Shown here in pieces: positions 1 through 8,296 of a DNA stretch of 34,451 nucleotides. Under the pieces are notes generated by a model. The model was not told the DNA's origin, ran no database searches, and saw nothing but the letters and a program-made list of their open reading frames with translations. Within the stretch, counting starts at the first letter, position 1; every line of letters starts with the position of its first letter. Made by a program: the position numbers and the translations under genes. The stretch comes from SCSIO-59966 sp046566185 (lineage in GTDB: Bacteria; Actinomycetota; Actinomycetes; Actinomycetales; SCSIO-59966), in assembly GCA_046566185.1 (NCBI GenBank), contig JBKHXE010000038.1, forward strand, positions 1 to 34,451. The letters run 5' to 3'.

Positions 1-2
1 TC

Positions 3-221
3 TCCTACGCCTTCACCGGTGGGCGCCGCGACTTCACGTCCACGAGCCAGATCGTGGCGAGCCGCTACTCGGTGCTCTGCGAGGAGGAGCAGGCCGGACG
101 CGCGCGCCAGATGCTCGCCGAGACCCCTGGCGGCCGGCAGGCGACGCAGCCCTGGCCGCCCCAGCAGCCCTCCCCGGGGGGCGACGCGACCCACCAGGAC
201 GGCGGGCGCGCCGAGGGGTAG
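3..221 (+). CDS. 3' end of an unidentified CDS (partial)
   Basis: An open frame enters from the left edge and stops at TAG 219-221, giving 72 visible residues. The first ~45 look like folded protein (aromatic and charged residues, one Cys). The last ~30 are rich in Gln, Pro and Gly (for example QPWPPQQPSPGG), like a flexible C-terminal tail. The frame has strong G/C third-position bias, which supports real coding. The dehydratase gene starts 37 nt downstream on the same strand but has its own -10-like box. I do not recognise the family; the upstream part is needed to name it. Confidence 0.55.
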   Translation, partial: SYAFTGGRRDFTSTSQIVASRYSVLCEEEQAGRARQMLAETPGGRQATQPWPPQQPSPGGDATHQDGGRAEG

Positions 222-246
222 CCGTCGGGCCGTCCCGCCGGCACGG

Positions 247-252
247 CAGGAT
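247..252 (+). promoter_or_regulatory. -10-like box CAGGAT for a leaderless start
   Basis: CAGGAT lies 6 nt before the GTG at 259. No Shine-Dalgarno fits between, so transcription may start at or next to the start codon. The same hexamer and gap occur before the aminopeptidase gene at 3306. Confidence 0.35.
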
Positions 253-258
253 CGCCTC

Positions 259-1206
259 GTGACGACCGCACCGGTGGTATCCCGTGCCGACGTCGTGCTG
301 GTCGGACGCCTGCTCGGCGAACGGGTGCGGCGCACCCCCGTGCTGACGGCCGAGGCCGGCGCGCTCGCCGCGGTACCCGTGGTGATGAAGCTGGAGCTGC
401 TGCAGCACACGGGCTCCTTCAAGGCCCGCGGTGCCCTGGCGGCGCTGCTGGCCTCCGGCGCCCCGGCGCCGGGAGCGGGCGTGGTGGCGGCCAGCGGCGG
501 CAACCACGGCCTCGCGGTGGCGTGGGCCGCACGGCAGGTCGGCACGCGGGCCACCGTCTTCGTCCCCGAGTCGGCCCCCGCGACGAAGGTGGACGGGCTG
601 CGCCGGCTCGGTGCCGACGTGCGCCTCGTCGGCTCCCGGTACGCCGAGGCGCTCGCGGCGGCGCGCGAGCACGTCGCGGTCACCGGCGCGGACGCCGTCC
701 ACGCGTACGACGACCCCGCCGTGGTCGCCGGTCAGGGGACCGTGGGCCTCGAGCTGCTCGACGACGTCCCGGACGTCGACACCGTGCTGGTCGCGGTCGG
801 CGGCGGGGGGCTCGTCGGGGGCATCGCGACCGCTCTCGACGGCCGGGCTCACGTGGTCGGCGTCGAGCCGGTCGGCTGCCCGACGTGGCACGCCGCGCGG
901 GAGGCCGGCGCCCCGGTCGACGTCGAGGTGGGCGGGCTCGCGGCCGACTCGCTCGGCGCCACCCGCCTCGGCGACATCGCGTTCGCGGCGCTCGAGCGGG
1001 CTCGCGCCGACGCGGTACTCGTCGAGCCCCACGCCGTGATCGAGGCCAGAAGGATTCTGTGGCAGCGATTTCGCGTCGCCGCCGAGCCAGGTGGCGCCGT
1101 CGCTGCGGCGGCGCTGACGAGCGGCGCCTACGTGCCGCGGTCCGGCGAGCGCGTCGCGGTGATCGTGTGCGGCGGGAACGCAGACCCGACCGACCTCACC
1201 GGCTGA
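259..1206 (+). CDS. PLP-dependent threonine/serine dehydratase family enzyme
   Basis: A 315-residue fold-type II pyridoxal-phosphate enzyme that probably deaminates L-threonine or L-serine to the 2-oxo acid in the cytoplasm. Visible motifs are SFKARGA near residue 55 (the Lys that binds PLP), SGGNHG near 80, and the glycine-rich phosphate loop GGGGLVGG near 180. There is no C-terminal ACT-like regulatory domain, so it resembles the short catabolic or serine dehydratase type rather than feedback-inhibited IlvA. GTG 259 is chosen because the conserved region starts soon after it and a -10-like CAGGAT sits 6 nt upstream; the frame stays open further upstream but that part is low-quality Arg/Pro sequence. 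It converges on the DUF6636 gene with a 4-nt gap. Substrate (Thr, Ser or hydroxy-aspartate) cannot be decided from sequence. Confidence 0.88.
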   Translation: MTTAPVVSRADVVLVGRLLGERVRRTPVLTAEAGALAAVPVVMKLELLQHTGSFKARGALAALLASGAPAPGAGVVAASGGNHGLAVAWAARQVGTRATVFVPESAPATKVDGLRRLGADVRLVGSRYAEALAAAREHVAVTGADAVHAYDDPAVVAGQGTVGLELLDDVPDVDTVLVAVGGGGLVGGIATALDGRAHVVGVEPVGCPTWHAAREAGAPVDVEVGGLAADSLGATRLGDIAFAALERARADAVLVEPHAVIEARRILWQRFRVAAEPGGAVAAAALTSGAYVPRSGERVAVIVCGGNADPTDLTG

Positions 1207-1210
1207 CGCC

Positions 1211-1798
1211 TCAGAGCACCTCGTACGACGCGCGGGCCAGGACGAACCCGCCGCCCGGGCCCGTGCAGCGCATGCCCTCGCGCTCGGACCGGCAGGTGTA
1301 CTCGCCCCGGGTCAGCTCCTCGCCGTAGCCGAGCTGCTGGGCTGCGCCGAGCGCCGAGTCCGAGGCGCAGACGAACTGCACGCCGTCCGCCCCGAGCACC
1401 AGGCCCTGTCCCCAGTCCTCGGAGCACCCCTCGGGCCGCGCGGGCGGCTCCCAGGCGCGGTCGGCGATGTCACACCGGGCACCCGCGGAGCCGAGGACGC
1501 AGCCGATGTTGCCGCTGGGGGAGGAGAACGCGACCCGGTCGTCGGTCGTCGACTCCGTCGGCTCCGCGACGGGCGCGGGCGCGGCGGAGCCGGTCCCCTC
1601 CACCGGCGACGCGGGCGTGGTCCCGGCGAGGCTGGGCGGAACCGACGGCGGCGCGGCCTCGAGATCGACGTCCTCGCCGATCGCCGTGAGCGAGCGGACG
1701 GCGAGCGCCAGGGCGACCACGCACAGCACGGCCGCGAACGAGATCGCCACGATCGTGGCCGCGCGCCGCGAGGCGGGCGGCCGCAGCCGGTCGCTCAT
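1211..1798 (-). CDS. Membrane-anchored DUF6636-type protein
   Basis: A 195-residue protein with an Arg-rich N-terminus, one hydrophobic segment (about residues 13-33), a Pro/Ala/Ser-rich linker, and a C-terminal extracytoplasmic domain. That domain starts with FSSPSGNIGC and has regularly spaced cysteines (GCVLG, RCDIA, GCSEDWG, FVCAS, YTCRS, RCTG), the pattern I associate with DUF6636. The cysteines probably form disulfides outside the membrane. Its ATG overlaps the stop of the upstream aminopeptidase gene as ATGA (1795-1798), so the two are likely translated in a coupled way. Function is unknown; the family assignment comes from motif memory. Confidence 0.78.
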   Translation of the reverse strand: MSDRLRPPASRRAATIVAISFAAVLCVVALALAVRSLTAIGEDVDLEAAPPSVPPSLAGTTPASPVEGTGSAAPAPVAEPTESTTDDRVAFSSPSGNIGCVLGSAGARCDIADRAWEPPARPEGCSEDWGQGLVLGADGVQFVCASDSALGAAQQLGYGEELTRGEYTCRSEREGMRCTGPGGGFVLARASYEVL

Positions 1799-3306
1799 GC
1801 CCGGAGCGACCTCATCCACGCCTCGACGTCGTCCGGGGTGCGGGGCAGCATGCCCGAGAGGTTCTCGCAGCCGCCGGAGGTGACGAGCACGTCGTCCTCG
1901 ATGCGGACCCCGATGCCCCGCAGGTCCTGGGGTGCCGCGAGGTCGTCGGCCTTGAAGTACAGGCCCGGCTCGATGGTGAACACCATGCCGGGTTCGAGCT
2001 CGGCGTCCAGGTACATCTCCCGGCGGGCCTGCGCGCAGTCGTGGACGTCGATGCCGAGGTGGTGCGACGTGCCGTGCACCATCCAGCGCCGGTGGTAGCC
2101 GCCGGTCTCGGCGTCCAGCGACTCCTCCGCGCCCACCGGCAGCAGGCCCCACTCGGCGAGCCTCTCGGCGATGACCTGCATGGCGGCCGCGTGCAGATCG
2201 CGGAACCGCGTGCCCGGCCGGGCCACGGCGAAGGCGGCGTCGGCGGCGTCCAGCACCGCCTGGTAGACCCGGCGCTGGGCCTCGGTGAACACGCCGTCGA
2301 CCGGCAGGGTGCGGGTGACGTCGGCCGTGTAGAGCGAGTCGAGCTCGACGCCCGCGTCCACGAGGACCAGCTCCCCGGAGCGCACCGGCCCGTCGTTGCG
2401 GACCCAGTGCAGCGTGCAGGCGTGCTCGCCGGCCGCCGCGATGGTGTCGTAGCCGACGCCGTTGCCCTCGCGGCGTGCGCGGGAGAAGAACACCGTCTCG
2501 ATGACGCGCTCACCGCGCTCGTGGCCGACGGCGTCGGGCAGGGCGCGCACGATGTCGGCGAACCCTCGCGCGCTCGCCTCGACCGCGCGCCGCATCTGGG
2601 TCACCTCCCAGGAGTCCTTCACGAGCCGCATCTCCGAAAGCGCCTCTGCCAGTGCGGCGTCCAGCTCGGAGTACTCCTGCTCGCCGAGCCCGGACGCGGC
2701 CCGCGCGGCGCGCACCTCCGCCTCGACGGCGGGATCGGACTCCGGCACGACCCGCACGCGCACGCCGTCCTCGCCGACGTCCTTGCGCAGGGCGTCGGGC
2801 AGCTCGTCGACGTGCCGGCACCGCAGCCCGAGCTCGGCCTCGACCTCGGCCAGGCTCGGGCGGGCGCCGACCCACAGCTCGCCGTAGCGGGAGTCCGCGT
2901 AGAACTCCTCGGTGTCGCGCTCGGCGCGCGGACGGAAGTACAGGGTGGCCTCGTGCCCGGAGCCGGCCGGGTCGAGCACCAGGACGGCGTCGGGCTCACG
3001 ATCGGCGCCAAGTCCGGTGAGGTGGGCGAACGCCGAGTGCGGGCGGTAGCGGTAGTCGGTGTCGTTGCTGCGCACCTTCAGCGGTCCGGCCGGCACGACG
3101 AGCCGTTCACCGGGGAAGCGTTCCGAGAGCCGGTCGCGGCGGGCTGCGGCGAACGGGGCGACCTCGGCCCGGGCCGGCGGCGCGTCGGCCCGCGGCGCCC
3201 ACTGCGAGGCGATGAACCGCTTGAACGCCTCGGACGAGGGCCGCTGGCTGCGGTTGGAGCCTCGCTCGGCCAGGGGCTGGTCGTTCGCCGGGGTCTCGTC
3301 GGTCAT
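1795..3306 (-). CDS. pepP: Xaa-Pro aminopeptidase (M24B)
   Basis: A 503-residue aminopeptidase P that removes N-terminal residues preceding proline, using two metal ions. An N-terminal AMP_N domain covers about residues 50-190, then the pita-bread catalytic domain follows. The five metal ligands are visible: Asp317 in VDAGVELDS, Asp329 in TADVTRT, His416 in HGTSHHLGID, Glu446 in IEPGLYF and Glu470 in GVRIEDD. Length and ligand order fit the actinobacterial family. ATG 3306 has a -10-like CAGGAT 6 nt upstream and only a weak AGGA, so it may be leaderless. The gene is divergent from the MaoC-like gene and shares 4 nt with the downstream DUF6636 gene. Confidence 0.93.
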   Translation of the reverse strand: MTDETPANDQPLAERGSNRSQRPSSEAFKRFIASQWAPRADAPPARAEVAPFAAARRDRLSERFPGERLVVPAGPLKVRSNDTDYRYRPHSAFAHLTGLGADREPDAVLVLDPAGSGHEATLYFRPRAERDTEEFYADSRYGELWVGARPSLAEVEAELGLRCRHVDELPDALRKDVGEDGVRVRVVPESDPAVEAEVRAARAASGLGEQEYSELDAALAEALSEMRLVKDSWEVTQMRRAVEASARGFADIVRALPDAVGHERGERVIETVFFSRARREGNGVGYDTIAAAGEHACTLHWVRNDGPVRSGELVLVDAGVELDSLYTADVTRTLPVDGVFTEAQRRVYQAVLDAADAAFAVARPGTRFRDLHAAAMQVIAERLAEWGLLPVGAEESLDAETGGYHRRWMVHGTSHHLGIDVHDCAQARREMYLDAELEPGMVFTIEPGLYFKADDLAAPQDLRGIGVRIEDDVLVTSGGCENLSGMLPRTPDDVEAWMRSLRA

Positions 3307-3312
3307 GCCGAC

Positions 3313-3318
3313 ATCCTG
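3313..3318 (-). promoter_or_regulatory. -10-like box CAGGAT for the aminopeptidase gene
   Basis: Read on the minus strand, CAGGAT ends 6 nt before ATG 3306. It matches the box before the dehydratase gene at 259 in both sequence and spacing. Confidence 0.35.
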
Positions 3319-3422
3319 GCACCCCCGGTCACGTGGTGACGCAGCCCACCCGCGTGCCGCTGCCGCACGTCACAGCGCTCGGGCACGATGAGCCGGCACA
3401 CGTCCCCGGCGGAGGAGCAGGC

Positions 3423-3929
3423 ATGCAGTTCGGTCGCACGTTCGAGGAGTTCGAGGTCGGCGCGGTCTACCAGCACTGGCCCGGCAAGACGGTCACCGAG
3501 TACGACGACCACCTGTTCTGCCTGCTGACGATGAACCACCATCCGCTGCACCTCGACGCGCACTACGCGGCCGAGACCACGCAGTTCGGCAAGAACGTCG
3601 TGGTCGGCAACTACGTCTACTCGCTGCTGCTCGGCATGTCGGTGCCCGACGTCTCCGGCAAGGCGATCGCCAACCTCGAGGTCGAGTCGTTGCGGCACGT
3701 CGCGCCGACCTTCCACGGCGACACGATCTACGGGCAGACCGAGGTGCTCGACAAGCGGGAGTCGACGTCCAAGGACGACCGCGGGATCGTGCACGTGGAG
3801 ACCAAGGGCTTCACGCAGGACGGCACGCTGGTCTGCGTGTTCCGGCGCAAGGTCATGGTCCCCAAGCAGAGCTACCTCGACGCCCGAGGCGGCGAGCAGC
3901 CCGGCCGCCCGCGGCTGCAGGAGGGCTGA
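3423..3929 (+). CDS. MaoC-family (hot-dog fold) dehydratase
   Basis: A 168-residue single hot-dog protein of the MaoC/enoyl-CoA hydratase type. N-terminal FEEFEVGAVYQH, then MNHHPLHLDAHYA (the Asp/His hydratase region) and the GNYVYSLLLG helix, are characteristic. The closest remembered relatives are actinobacterial MaoC proteins of the mesaconyl-CoA or itaconyl-CoA hydratase type. Substrate cannot be fixed because no neighbouring gene belongs to an acyl-CoA pathway. ATG 3423 is chosen because it follows a strong GGAGGAG Shine-Dalgarno at the right distance; the frame is open 30 codons further upstream without family similarity. It converges on the Nudix gene with a 12-nt gap. Confidence 0.85.
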   Translation: MQFGRTFEEFEVGAVYQHWPGKTVTEYDDHLFCLLTMNHHPLHLDAHYAAETTQFGKNVVVGNYVYSLLLGMSVPDVSGKAIANLEVESLRHVAPTFHGDTIYGQTEVLDKRESTSKDDRGIVHVETKGFTQDGTLVCVFRRKVMVPKQSYLDARGGEQPGRPRLQEG

Positions 3930-3941
3930 GCGCGGGCCGGG

Positions 3942-4346
3942 TCAGTGGGGCGCCACGCCCCACTGCTCGAGGCTCGCCAGCAGACCGGGCACCACCGGGA
4001 GCGCCGCGAGCTCCTCGGCCGACACCCAGCGGACGTCGGTGGCGTCGTCGCCCGCCGTCAGGCTGCCGCCGGTGACCCGGCAGGCGTAGTCGCGGATGAC
4101 GTAGACCCCGCCTCCAGGGGCGTCCCGGTGCACCGTGCCGACCAGGGCGCCGGGCACGACGGTGAGGCCGGTCTCCTCGGCCACCTCGCGGACGACGGCG
4201 GTCACGTCGTCCTCGCCCGGCTCGACACGCCCACCGGGAACCGACCACCGGCCCAGCCCCGGGGCGTTCCGGCGGCGGACGACGAGGAGCCGGCCACGTT
4301 CGTCGCGCACCACCGCACCGACACACGGAATTAGCCGGCCGGCCAC
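3942..4346 (-). CDS. Nudix (MutT-like) hydrolase
   Basis: A 134-residue single-domain Nudix hydrolase. The Nudix box runs from GGRVEPGE to REVAEETGL (about residues 38-61) and contains the metal-binding REVAEE core. The N-terminal strand CVGAVVRDERGRLLVVRR is typical of MutT/NUDT1-like members. It should cleave a nucleoside-diphosphate-linked substrate, but specificity (8-oxo-dGTP, sugar nucleotide or other) is not visible. The start is GTG 4346, preceded by TAGGCT with a 6-nt gap and no Shine-Dalgarno, a leaderless arrangement. Confidence 0.88.
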   Translation of the reverse strand: MAGRLIPCVGAVVRDERGRLLVVRRRNAPGLGRWSVPGGRVEPGEDDVTAVVREVAEETGLTVVPGALVGTVHRDAPGGGVYVIRDYACRVTGGSLTAGDDATDVRWVSAEELAALPVVPGLLASLEQWGVAPH

Positions 4347-4352
4347 GTCCGC

Positions 4353-4358
4353 AGCCTA
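4353..4358 (-). promoter_or_regulatory. -10 box TAGGCT for the leaderless Nudix gene
   Basis: On the minus strand TAGGCT is followed by 6 nt (GCGGAC) and then GTG 4346. The gap places the transcription start at or next to the start codon. Confidence 0.45.
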
Positions 4359-4482
4359 CGGTCACCACGACCAGGTAAAGCCTCGGCAGGCCCCGCGATC
4401 TGGGGATGGCGAGGGTCTCCGAACCGGGCATACGGTGCTTCAGCCGTCATCGTCCGTCGTCCACCAGGGGGGGAACCGCCGA

Positions 4483-5832
4483 ATGTCCGGTGCGCCACAG
4501 CCTGCGCCGCCTCGCGTCGTCAGGGTCCAGCTGCGGAACCGGTCCGCCACCAGGTCGGTGGCCCTGCTGGGGGCAGCGACGCTCGCCGCCCTGGCGACGG
4601 CCGGGACGCCGGCGCCGGGCCCGGCCGCGTCCGGGGCGCCCGACGTCCCGGTCCGGCTGCTCGCCGTGAGCGCCGAACCCGGGCCGCTCCCGGAGCGGAC
4701 GCCGGACGGCCTGGTGCGCACCGTCCAGCCGGGTGCAGCGCGGGGGGGCGTCGGCGTCGTGGCCGCGGGCTCGGTGACCGCGACGGGCATCCCGGCGCGG
4801 GTGCTCGAGGCTTACCACGCGGCCGCGCTGACCACCGCGCTCAGCGACCCCACCTGCGGCCTGCCCTGGTGGTTGCTCGCCGGGATCGGCCGGGTCGAGT
4901 CCGGCCACGCGGCCGGGGGACGCGTGGACGCCGCCGGGCGTACCCGCGGCGAGATCCTCGGCCCGCGCCTCGACGGCTCACTGGCCGGCACCAAGGTGAT
5001 CGGCGACAGCGACGGCGGGGCCCTCGACGGCGACGCGGCCTACGACCGGGCCGTCGGCCCCATGCAGTTCCTGCCCGGCACGTGGCGGGGGTTCGGGGCG
5101 GACGGCGACGGGGACGGCAGCGCCGACCCCCACGACATCGACGACGCCGCGGCGGCGGCGGCCGGCTACCTCTGCGCCGGCGGGGCCGACCTGACCACCG
5201 AGGCCGGCATGGTGCGGGCGGTGCTGCGCTACAACGCGTCCCGGTCCTACGTGGAGAAGGTCCTGAGCTGGGGGTACGCCTACCGGGACGGCGCGCGGCC
5301 CGTGCCCGGGCAGCAGGGCGTCATCCAGGCCGCGGTCCGGCGGCCCCTCGGCCCCGTCGCCCCACCGGCCCGGGTCGCGGCCGCGGTCTCCGACGACGCG
5401 CCCACGTCGTCGCCCGGTGCGGCGCCGGTTCCCAGCACCTCGCCGACCGCCAGCACCTCGCCGAGTCCGACGTTCACGTCGCCGACCTCGCCCGCCACGT
5501 CGTCGCCGAGCACCACGTCGCCGAGCACGACGTCCCCCACGACGTCCCCGACCGACTCCCCGACGACGTCACCGACCGACCCGACGACGGCGCCCGAGCC
5601 GTCGGCGACGTGCCCGCCGTCCGAGCCGACGGACTCTGCGGCCACCGAGCCCACGGCGACGGCTGAGCCCACGGCCGAGCCGACGGCCTCGGAGCCGACC
5701 GCGACGGCGGACCCCGGAGCCGAGCCGCCGAGCGACACGACCGACCCGTGCGGCGAGCCGGCCCCCGCACCCCCCGGGGACACCGCGCAGCCCGCCGGGA
5801 CCGAGGCGACGGAGGAGACCGGCGCACCTTGA
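4483..5832 (+). CDS. Secreted lytic transglycosylase with Ser/Thr/Pro-rich tail
   Basis: A 449-residue exported murein hydrolase of the MltB-like transglycosylase group, which cleaves the glycan strand between MurNAc and GlcNAc to leave anhydro-MurNAc ends. After a basic N-terminus (to about residue 22) comes a hydrophobic Ala/Leu signal segment. The catalytic domain (about 100-270) contains WWLLAGIGRVESGHA with the likely catalytic Glu139, then VGPMQFLPGTW and the YNASRSYVEKVL helix. DGDGDGSADPHDIDD in the middle is typical of MltB-like actinobacterial enzymes. From about residue 308 the protein is a low-complexity Ser/Thr/Pro then Glu/Pro/Thr tail, likely wall-spanning. I see no LPXTG or peptidoglycan-binding domain. 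ATG 4483 follows a G-run resembling a Shine-Dalgarno. Confidence 0.88.
   Translation: MSGAPQPAPPRVVRVQLRNRSATRSVALLGAATLAALATAGTPAPGPAASGAPDVPVRLLAVSAEPGPLPERTPDGLVRTVQPGAARGGVGVVAAGSVTATGIPARVLEAYHAAALTTALSDPTCGLPWWLLAGIGRVESGHAAGGRVDAAGRTRGEILGPRLDGSLAGTKVIGDSDGGALDGDAAYDRAVGPMQFLPGTWRGFGADGDGDGSADPHDIDDAAAAAAGYLCAGGADLTTEAGMVRAVLRYNASRSYVEKVLSWGYAYRDGARPVPGQQGVIQAAVRRPLGPVAPPARVAAAVSDDAPTSSPGAAPVPSTSPTASTSPSPTFTSPTSPATSSPSTTSPSTTSPTTSPTDSPTTSPTDPTTAPEPSATCPPSEPTDSAATEPTATAEPTAEPTASEPTATADPGAEPPSDTTDPCGEPAPAPPGDTAQPAGTEATEETGAP
5407..5730 (+). repeat. Low-complexity Ser/Thr/Pro and Glu/Pro/Thr coding repeats
   Basis: Imperfect short units encoding SPTTSPT and SPSTTSPST, followed by EPTATAEPTAEPTASEPT, form the tail of the lytic transglycosylase. 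Such units are prone to length change by slippage and often carry O-mannosylation in actinobacteria; the latter is general knowledge, not visible here. Confidence 0.7.
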
Positions 5833-5864
5833 CGGCCCCGCGGCGGCGCGGGACGGTGACGCAC

Positions 5865-6512
5865 GTGCGGGAGGACGTCTGCTGCCCACGCTGTGCGGGA
5901 CCGCTGCGCCCGCCCGGGCTGATGAGCAGCCGCTGGGTCTGCGCCGACCACGGCGCGGTGTCGCCGTTCCAGGTACCGCACCCGCCGACCGGAGCCTGGC
6001 TGCGCGACCTCGCGTCCCGGTCAGCGGTCCCCGTCTGGATGCCCTGGCCGCTGCCCGCAGGCTGGCTGCTCACCGGGGTCGCCGAGGCCGGTGAGCAGCG
6101 GGACGGGCCGGTCGCCACCGTCGTCGCCTGCTCGGGGCCCAACCCCGCACCCCACCCCGAGCACCCGGCCGAGCACCCCTCCGACGTCCTGGTCGTGGCC
6201 GAGATGCCGGGCGTGGGACTCGGGGCGCACCTGGCCGGCCTGCCGGAGGTGGACCCGGGGGAGGCGGTCACCGCCGGCCGGCCCGACGTGAAGATCCGGG
6301 CGGCCGGCCAGCACACCCCGCTGTGGCACGTGGACGGCGCCGACGACCGGGTCGCCTTCGTCGGCGAGTCCCAGGGGGTGTGGCTGTGGGTGCTGGTCTG
6401 GCCGGCGTCCGCGGCGGTGCTGCTGCTCGAGCCGCTCGAGCTCGTGGACGTCCGCGAGGGCGGCCCGGCGCTGGACCCGCCCACCGGCGCGCCGTCCCCG
6501 CGGCTGCGGTGA
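5865..6512 (+). CDS. DUF6758 family protein
   Basis: A 215-residue protein starting with a zinc-ribbon-like CCPRC and a second Cys/His pair (VCADHG), followed by PVWMPWPLPAGWLLTGVA, a GPNPAPHPE loop, PLWHVDG and a GVWLWVLVWP strand. I recognise this order as DUF6758, found next to PHP-domain genes in many actinobacteria. Its function is not known. GTG 5865 is preferred because GGTGA sits 5 nt upstream and it starts close to the first Cys. GTG 5856 and TTG 5829, the latter overlapping the transglycosylase stop, are alternatives. The PHP gene starts 24 nt downstream but has its own -10-like box. Confidence 0.75.
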   Translation: MREDVCCPRCAGPLRPPGLMSSRWVCADHGAVSPFQVPHPPTGAWLRDLASRSAVPVWMPWPLPAGWLLTGVAEAGEQRDGPVATVVACSGPNPAPHPEHPAEHPSDVLVVAEMPGVGLGAHLAGLPEVDPGEAVTAGRPDVKIRAAGQHTPLWHVDGADDRVAFVGESQGVWLWVLVWPASAAVLLLEPLELVDVREGGPALDPPTGAPSPRLR

Positions 6513-6523
6513 TCGCGCCGCCC

Positions 6524-6529
6524 TACGCT
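6524..6529 (+). promoter_or_regulatory. -10 box TACGCT for the leaderless PHP gene
   Basis: TACGCT is followed by 7 nt and then GTG 6537. No Shine-Dalgarno is present between the two. Confidence 0.45.
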
Positions 6530-6536
6530 GGCGCCC

Positions 6537-7385
6537 GTGCGCATCGACCTCCACACGCACTCCACCGCGTCCGACGGCACCGGCTCGCCCGCGGACGTGG
6601 TCGCCGAGGCGGCCCGCGAGGGCCTGGACGTCGTGGCGCTCACCGACCACGACACGACCGCCGGGTGGCGCGAGGCGCAGGAGGCCGCGCTCGAGCTCGG
6701 CGTCGTGCTGGTGCCCGGCACCGAGGTGTCGTGCTCGCACCACGGCATCAGCGTGCACCTGCTGAGCTACCTGCAGGACCCGGACGACGAGCGGCTCGGA
6801 GCGGAGATGCGGCGGGCCCGGGAGTCCCGTGAGACGCGGGCGGAGCGGATGGTGGAGCGGATCGCCGCCGACTACCCGTTGCTGTCGTGGGAGGCGGTGC
6901 TCGACCACACCGGCCGGGGCGCGACGATCGGGCGGCCGCACATCGCCGACGCGCTGGTCGCCGTCGGGTACTTCTCGGTGCGGGACGAGGTCTTCGCAAC
7001 GGTGCTGAACGACCGCTCCCCCTACTACGTGTCCCACTACGCCCCCGACCCGGTGACCGCCGTCCGGCTCGTCAGGCAGGCCGGCGGCGTACCGGTGTTC
7101 GCGCACCCGCTCGCGCGCAGCCGAGGGCGGGTCGTGGGGGACGACGTCATCGAGGCGATGGTCGACGCCGGCCTGGCGGGGCTCGAGGTCGACCACCGAG
7201 ACCACACCGACGGGGCCCGTGAGCACCTCCGGGGGCTCGCCCGCCGCTGGGACCTCGTCGTCACCGGCTCGAGCGACTACCACGGCACCGGGAAGGTCAA
7301 CCGCCTGGGCGAGAACACGACCGCGCCCGACCAGCTCGACCGGCTGCTGGCGCAGGCGACCGGCGCCCGCGTCGTCCACCCCTAG
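6537..7385 (+). CDS. PHP-domain phosphoesterase (RNase AM/TrpH-like)
   Basis: A 282-residue metal-dependent phosphoesterase of the PHP superfamily. The metal-binding motifs appear in order: DLHTHST at residues 4-10, LTDHDT near 40, PGTEVSC near 60, VFAHPLA near 185, and the C-terminal SSDYHG near 250. The layout matches the YciV/TrpH group, whose studied members act as 3',5'-nucleoside bisphosphate phosphatase or 5'-3' exoribonuclease on short RNAs; the exact substrate here is inferred from the family. The start GTG 6537 gives MRIDLHTHS, as usual. Its stop codon shares the palindrome CTAG with the stop of the convergent MpaB-family gene. Confidence 0.9.
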   Translation: MRIDLHTHSTASDGTGSPADVVAEAAREGLDVVALTDHDTTAGWREAQEAALELGVVLVPGTEVSCSHHGISVHLLSYLQDPDDERLGAEMRRARESRETRAERMVERIAADYPLLSWEAVLDHTGRGATIGRPHIADALVAVGYFSVRDEVFATVLNDRSPYYVSHYAPDPVTAVRLVRQAGGVPVFAHPLARSRGRVVGDDVIEAMVDAGLAGLEVDHRDHTDGAREHLRGLARRWDLVVTGSSDYHGTGKVNRLGENTTAPDQLDRLLAQATGARVVHP

Positions 7386-8248
7386 GAGGGCACGCCGGGC
7401 CCACCGCCGACGTCGGACGACGCGTCGGCCAGCCGTGCCCGCGCGGCGCGCAGGTGGGGCCCCTCCCGCAGCGGGGGGACGACCGCCTGGACACCGGACA
7501 GCGCCACCCGCAGCGCCCGCAGCGCCGCCGTCGTGGCGGCCTCCGTCAGCCCCGCCGCGCCGGGCGGCTCGGGCAGCGCGTACGTGCGGCGCGCCCACGC
7601 GGGCAGCGCGGCGAAGGCGAGCCCCGCGACGCCCGCCCAGGCAGGCCGTGCGGTGACCGCGACGACCGGGTGCATCGGCGGGGCGACGACGTAGGCGGCG
7701 GCCTCCCGGGCCGCGGGCGTGACGGCCAGGTGGTCCCGGGTGCGCTCCAGGTGCTCGGTGAGGGCGGCCTCGGTGGCGGGGACGACGTCCGGCTCGAGGC
7801 CCACGAGGGCGGCAGCCCGCACCTGCTCGGCGACGTAGGCGTCCGCCTCGGCGTCGGTGAGCCGCAGCCCGCCGCGGCGGACCACCGTGAGGAAGGAGTC
7901 CACCAGGCACGCGTGCACCCACAGCAGCAGCTCGGGGTCGTCCGCGGCGTAGGGCCGGCCGGTCACCGATGCGGTGCCGCGCACGGTGGCGTGCACCGCC
8001 CGCACCCGGGCTCCCGCGGTGAGCGCCTCCTCGGTGGTGCCGAAGGTCGTGATGCCCACGTACTCGGCGGTGTCGCGAAGGCGACCCCAGGTGTCCTCGC
8101 GGAAGCGCGAGTGCTGCGACACGCCCTCCATCGCGACCGGGTGCAGCGCCTGCAGCAGCAGGGCCCGCAGGCCCGCGACGCCCATCAGCGGGTCGGCGTG
8201 CACCCGCCAGGTGACGCTCCCCGGGCCGAAGAGTCCGACGTCCACCAT
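7382..8248 (-). CDS. Oxygenase MpaB family protein (DUF2236)
   Basis: A 288-residue DUF2236 protein. Diagnostic stretches are FGPGSVTWRVHADP at the N-terminus, LLLQALHPVAMEGVSQHSRF (about 31-50, conserved His residues), and DPELLLWVHACLVDSF (about 105-120). Relatives include the MpaB oxygenase and the haem-binding latex-clearing oxygenase Lcp, so a haem-dependent oxygenase role is possible. The substrate is unknown. ATG 8248 gives the canonical N-terminus. The last codons overlap the convergent PHP gene by 4 nt. Confidence 0.85.
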   Translation of the reverse strand: MVDVGLFGPGSVTWRVHADPLMGVAGLRALLLQALHPVAMEGVSQHSRFREDTWGRLRDTAEYVGITTFGTTEEALTAGARVRAVHATVRGTASVTGRPYAADDPELLLWVHACLVDSFLTVVRRGGLRLTDAEADAYVAEQVRAAALVGLEPDVVPATEAALTEHLERTRDHLAVTPAAREAAAYVVAPPMHPVVAVTARPAWAGVAGLAFAALPAWARRTYALPEPPGAAGLTEAATTAALRALRVALSGVQAVVPPLREGPHLRAARARLADASSDVGGGPGVPS

Positions 8249-8296
8249 GGCCCTACGGTGAGGGCAGCGGCCGAAGATCGCTCGTCGAGGCAGCCG

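Noticed and set aside
2041..3339. A 432-codon plus-strand frame opposite the aminopeptidase
   Set aside because: Shadow of a clear M24B enzyme, with no family features.
4431..4436. TACGGT as a promoter -10 for the lytic transglycosylase
   Set aside because: It is 46 nt from the start, and I see no -35 at a suitable distance. It is possible but not supported enough to list.
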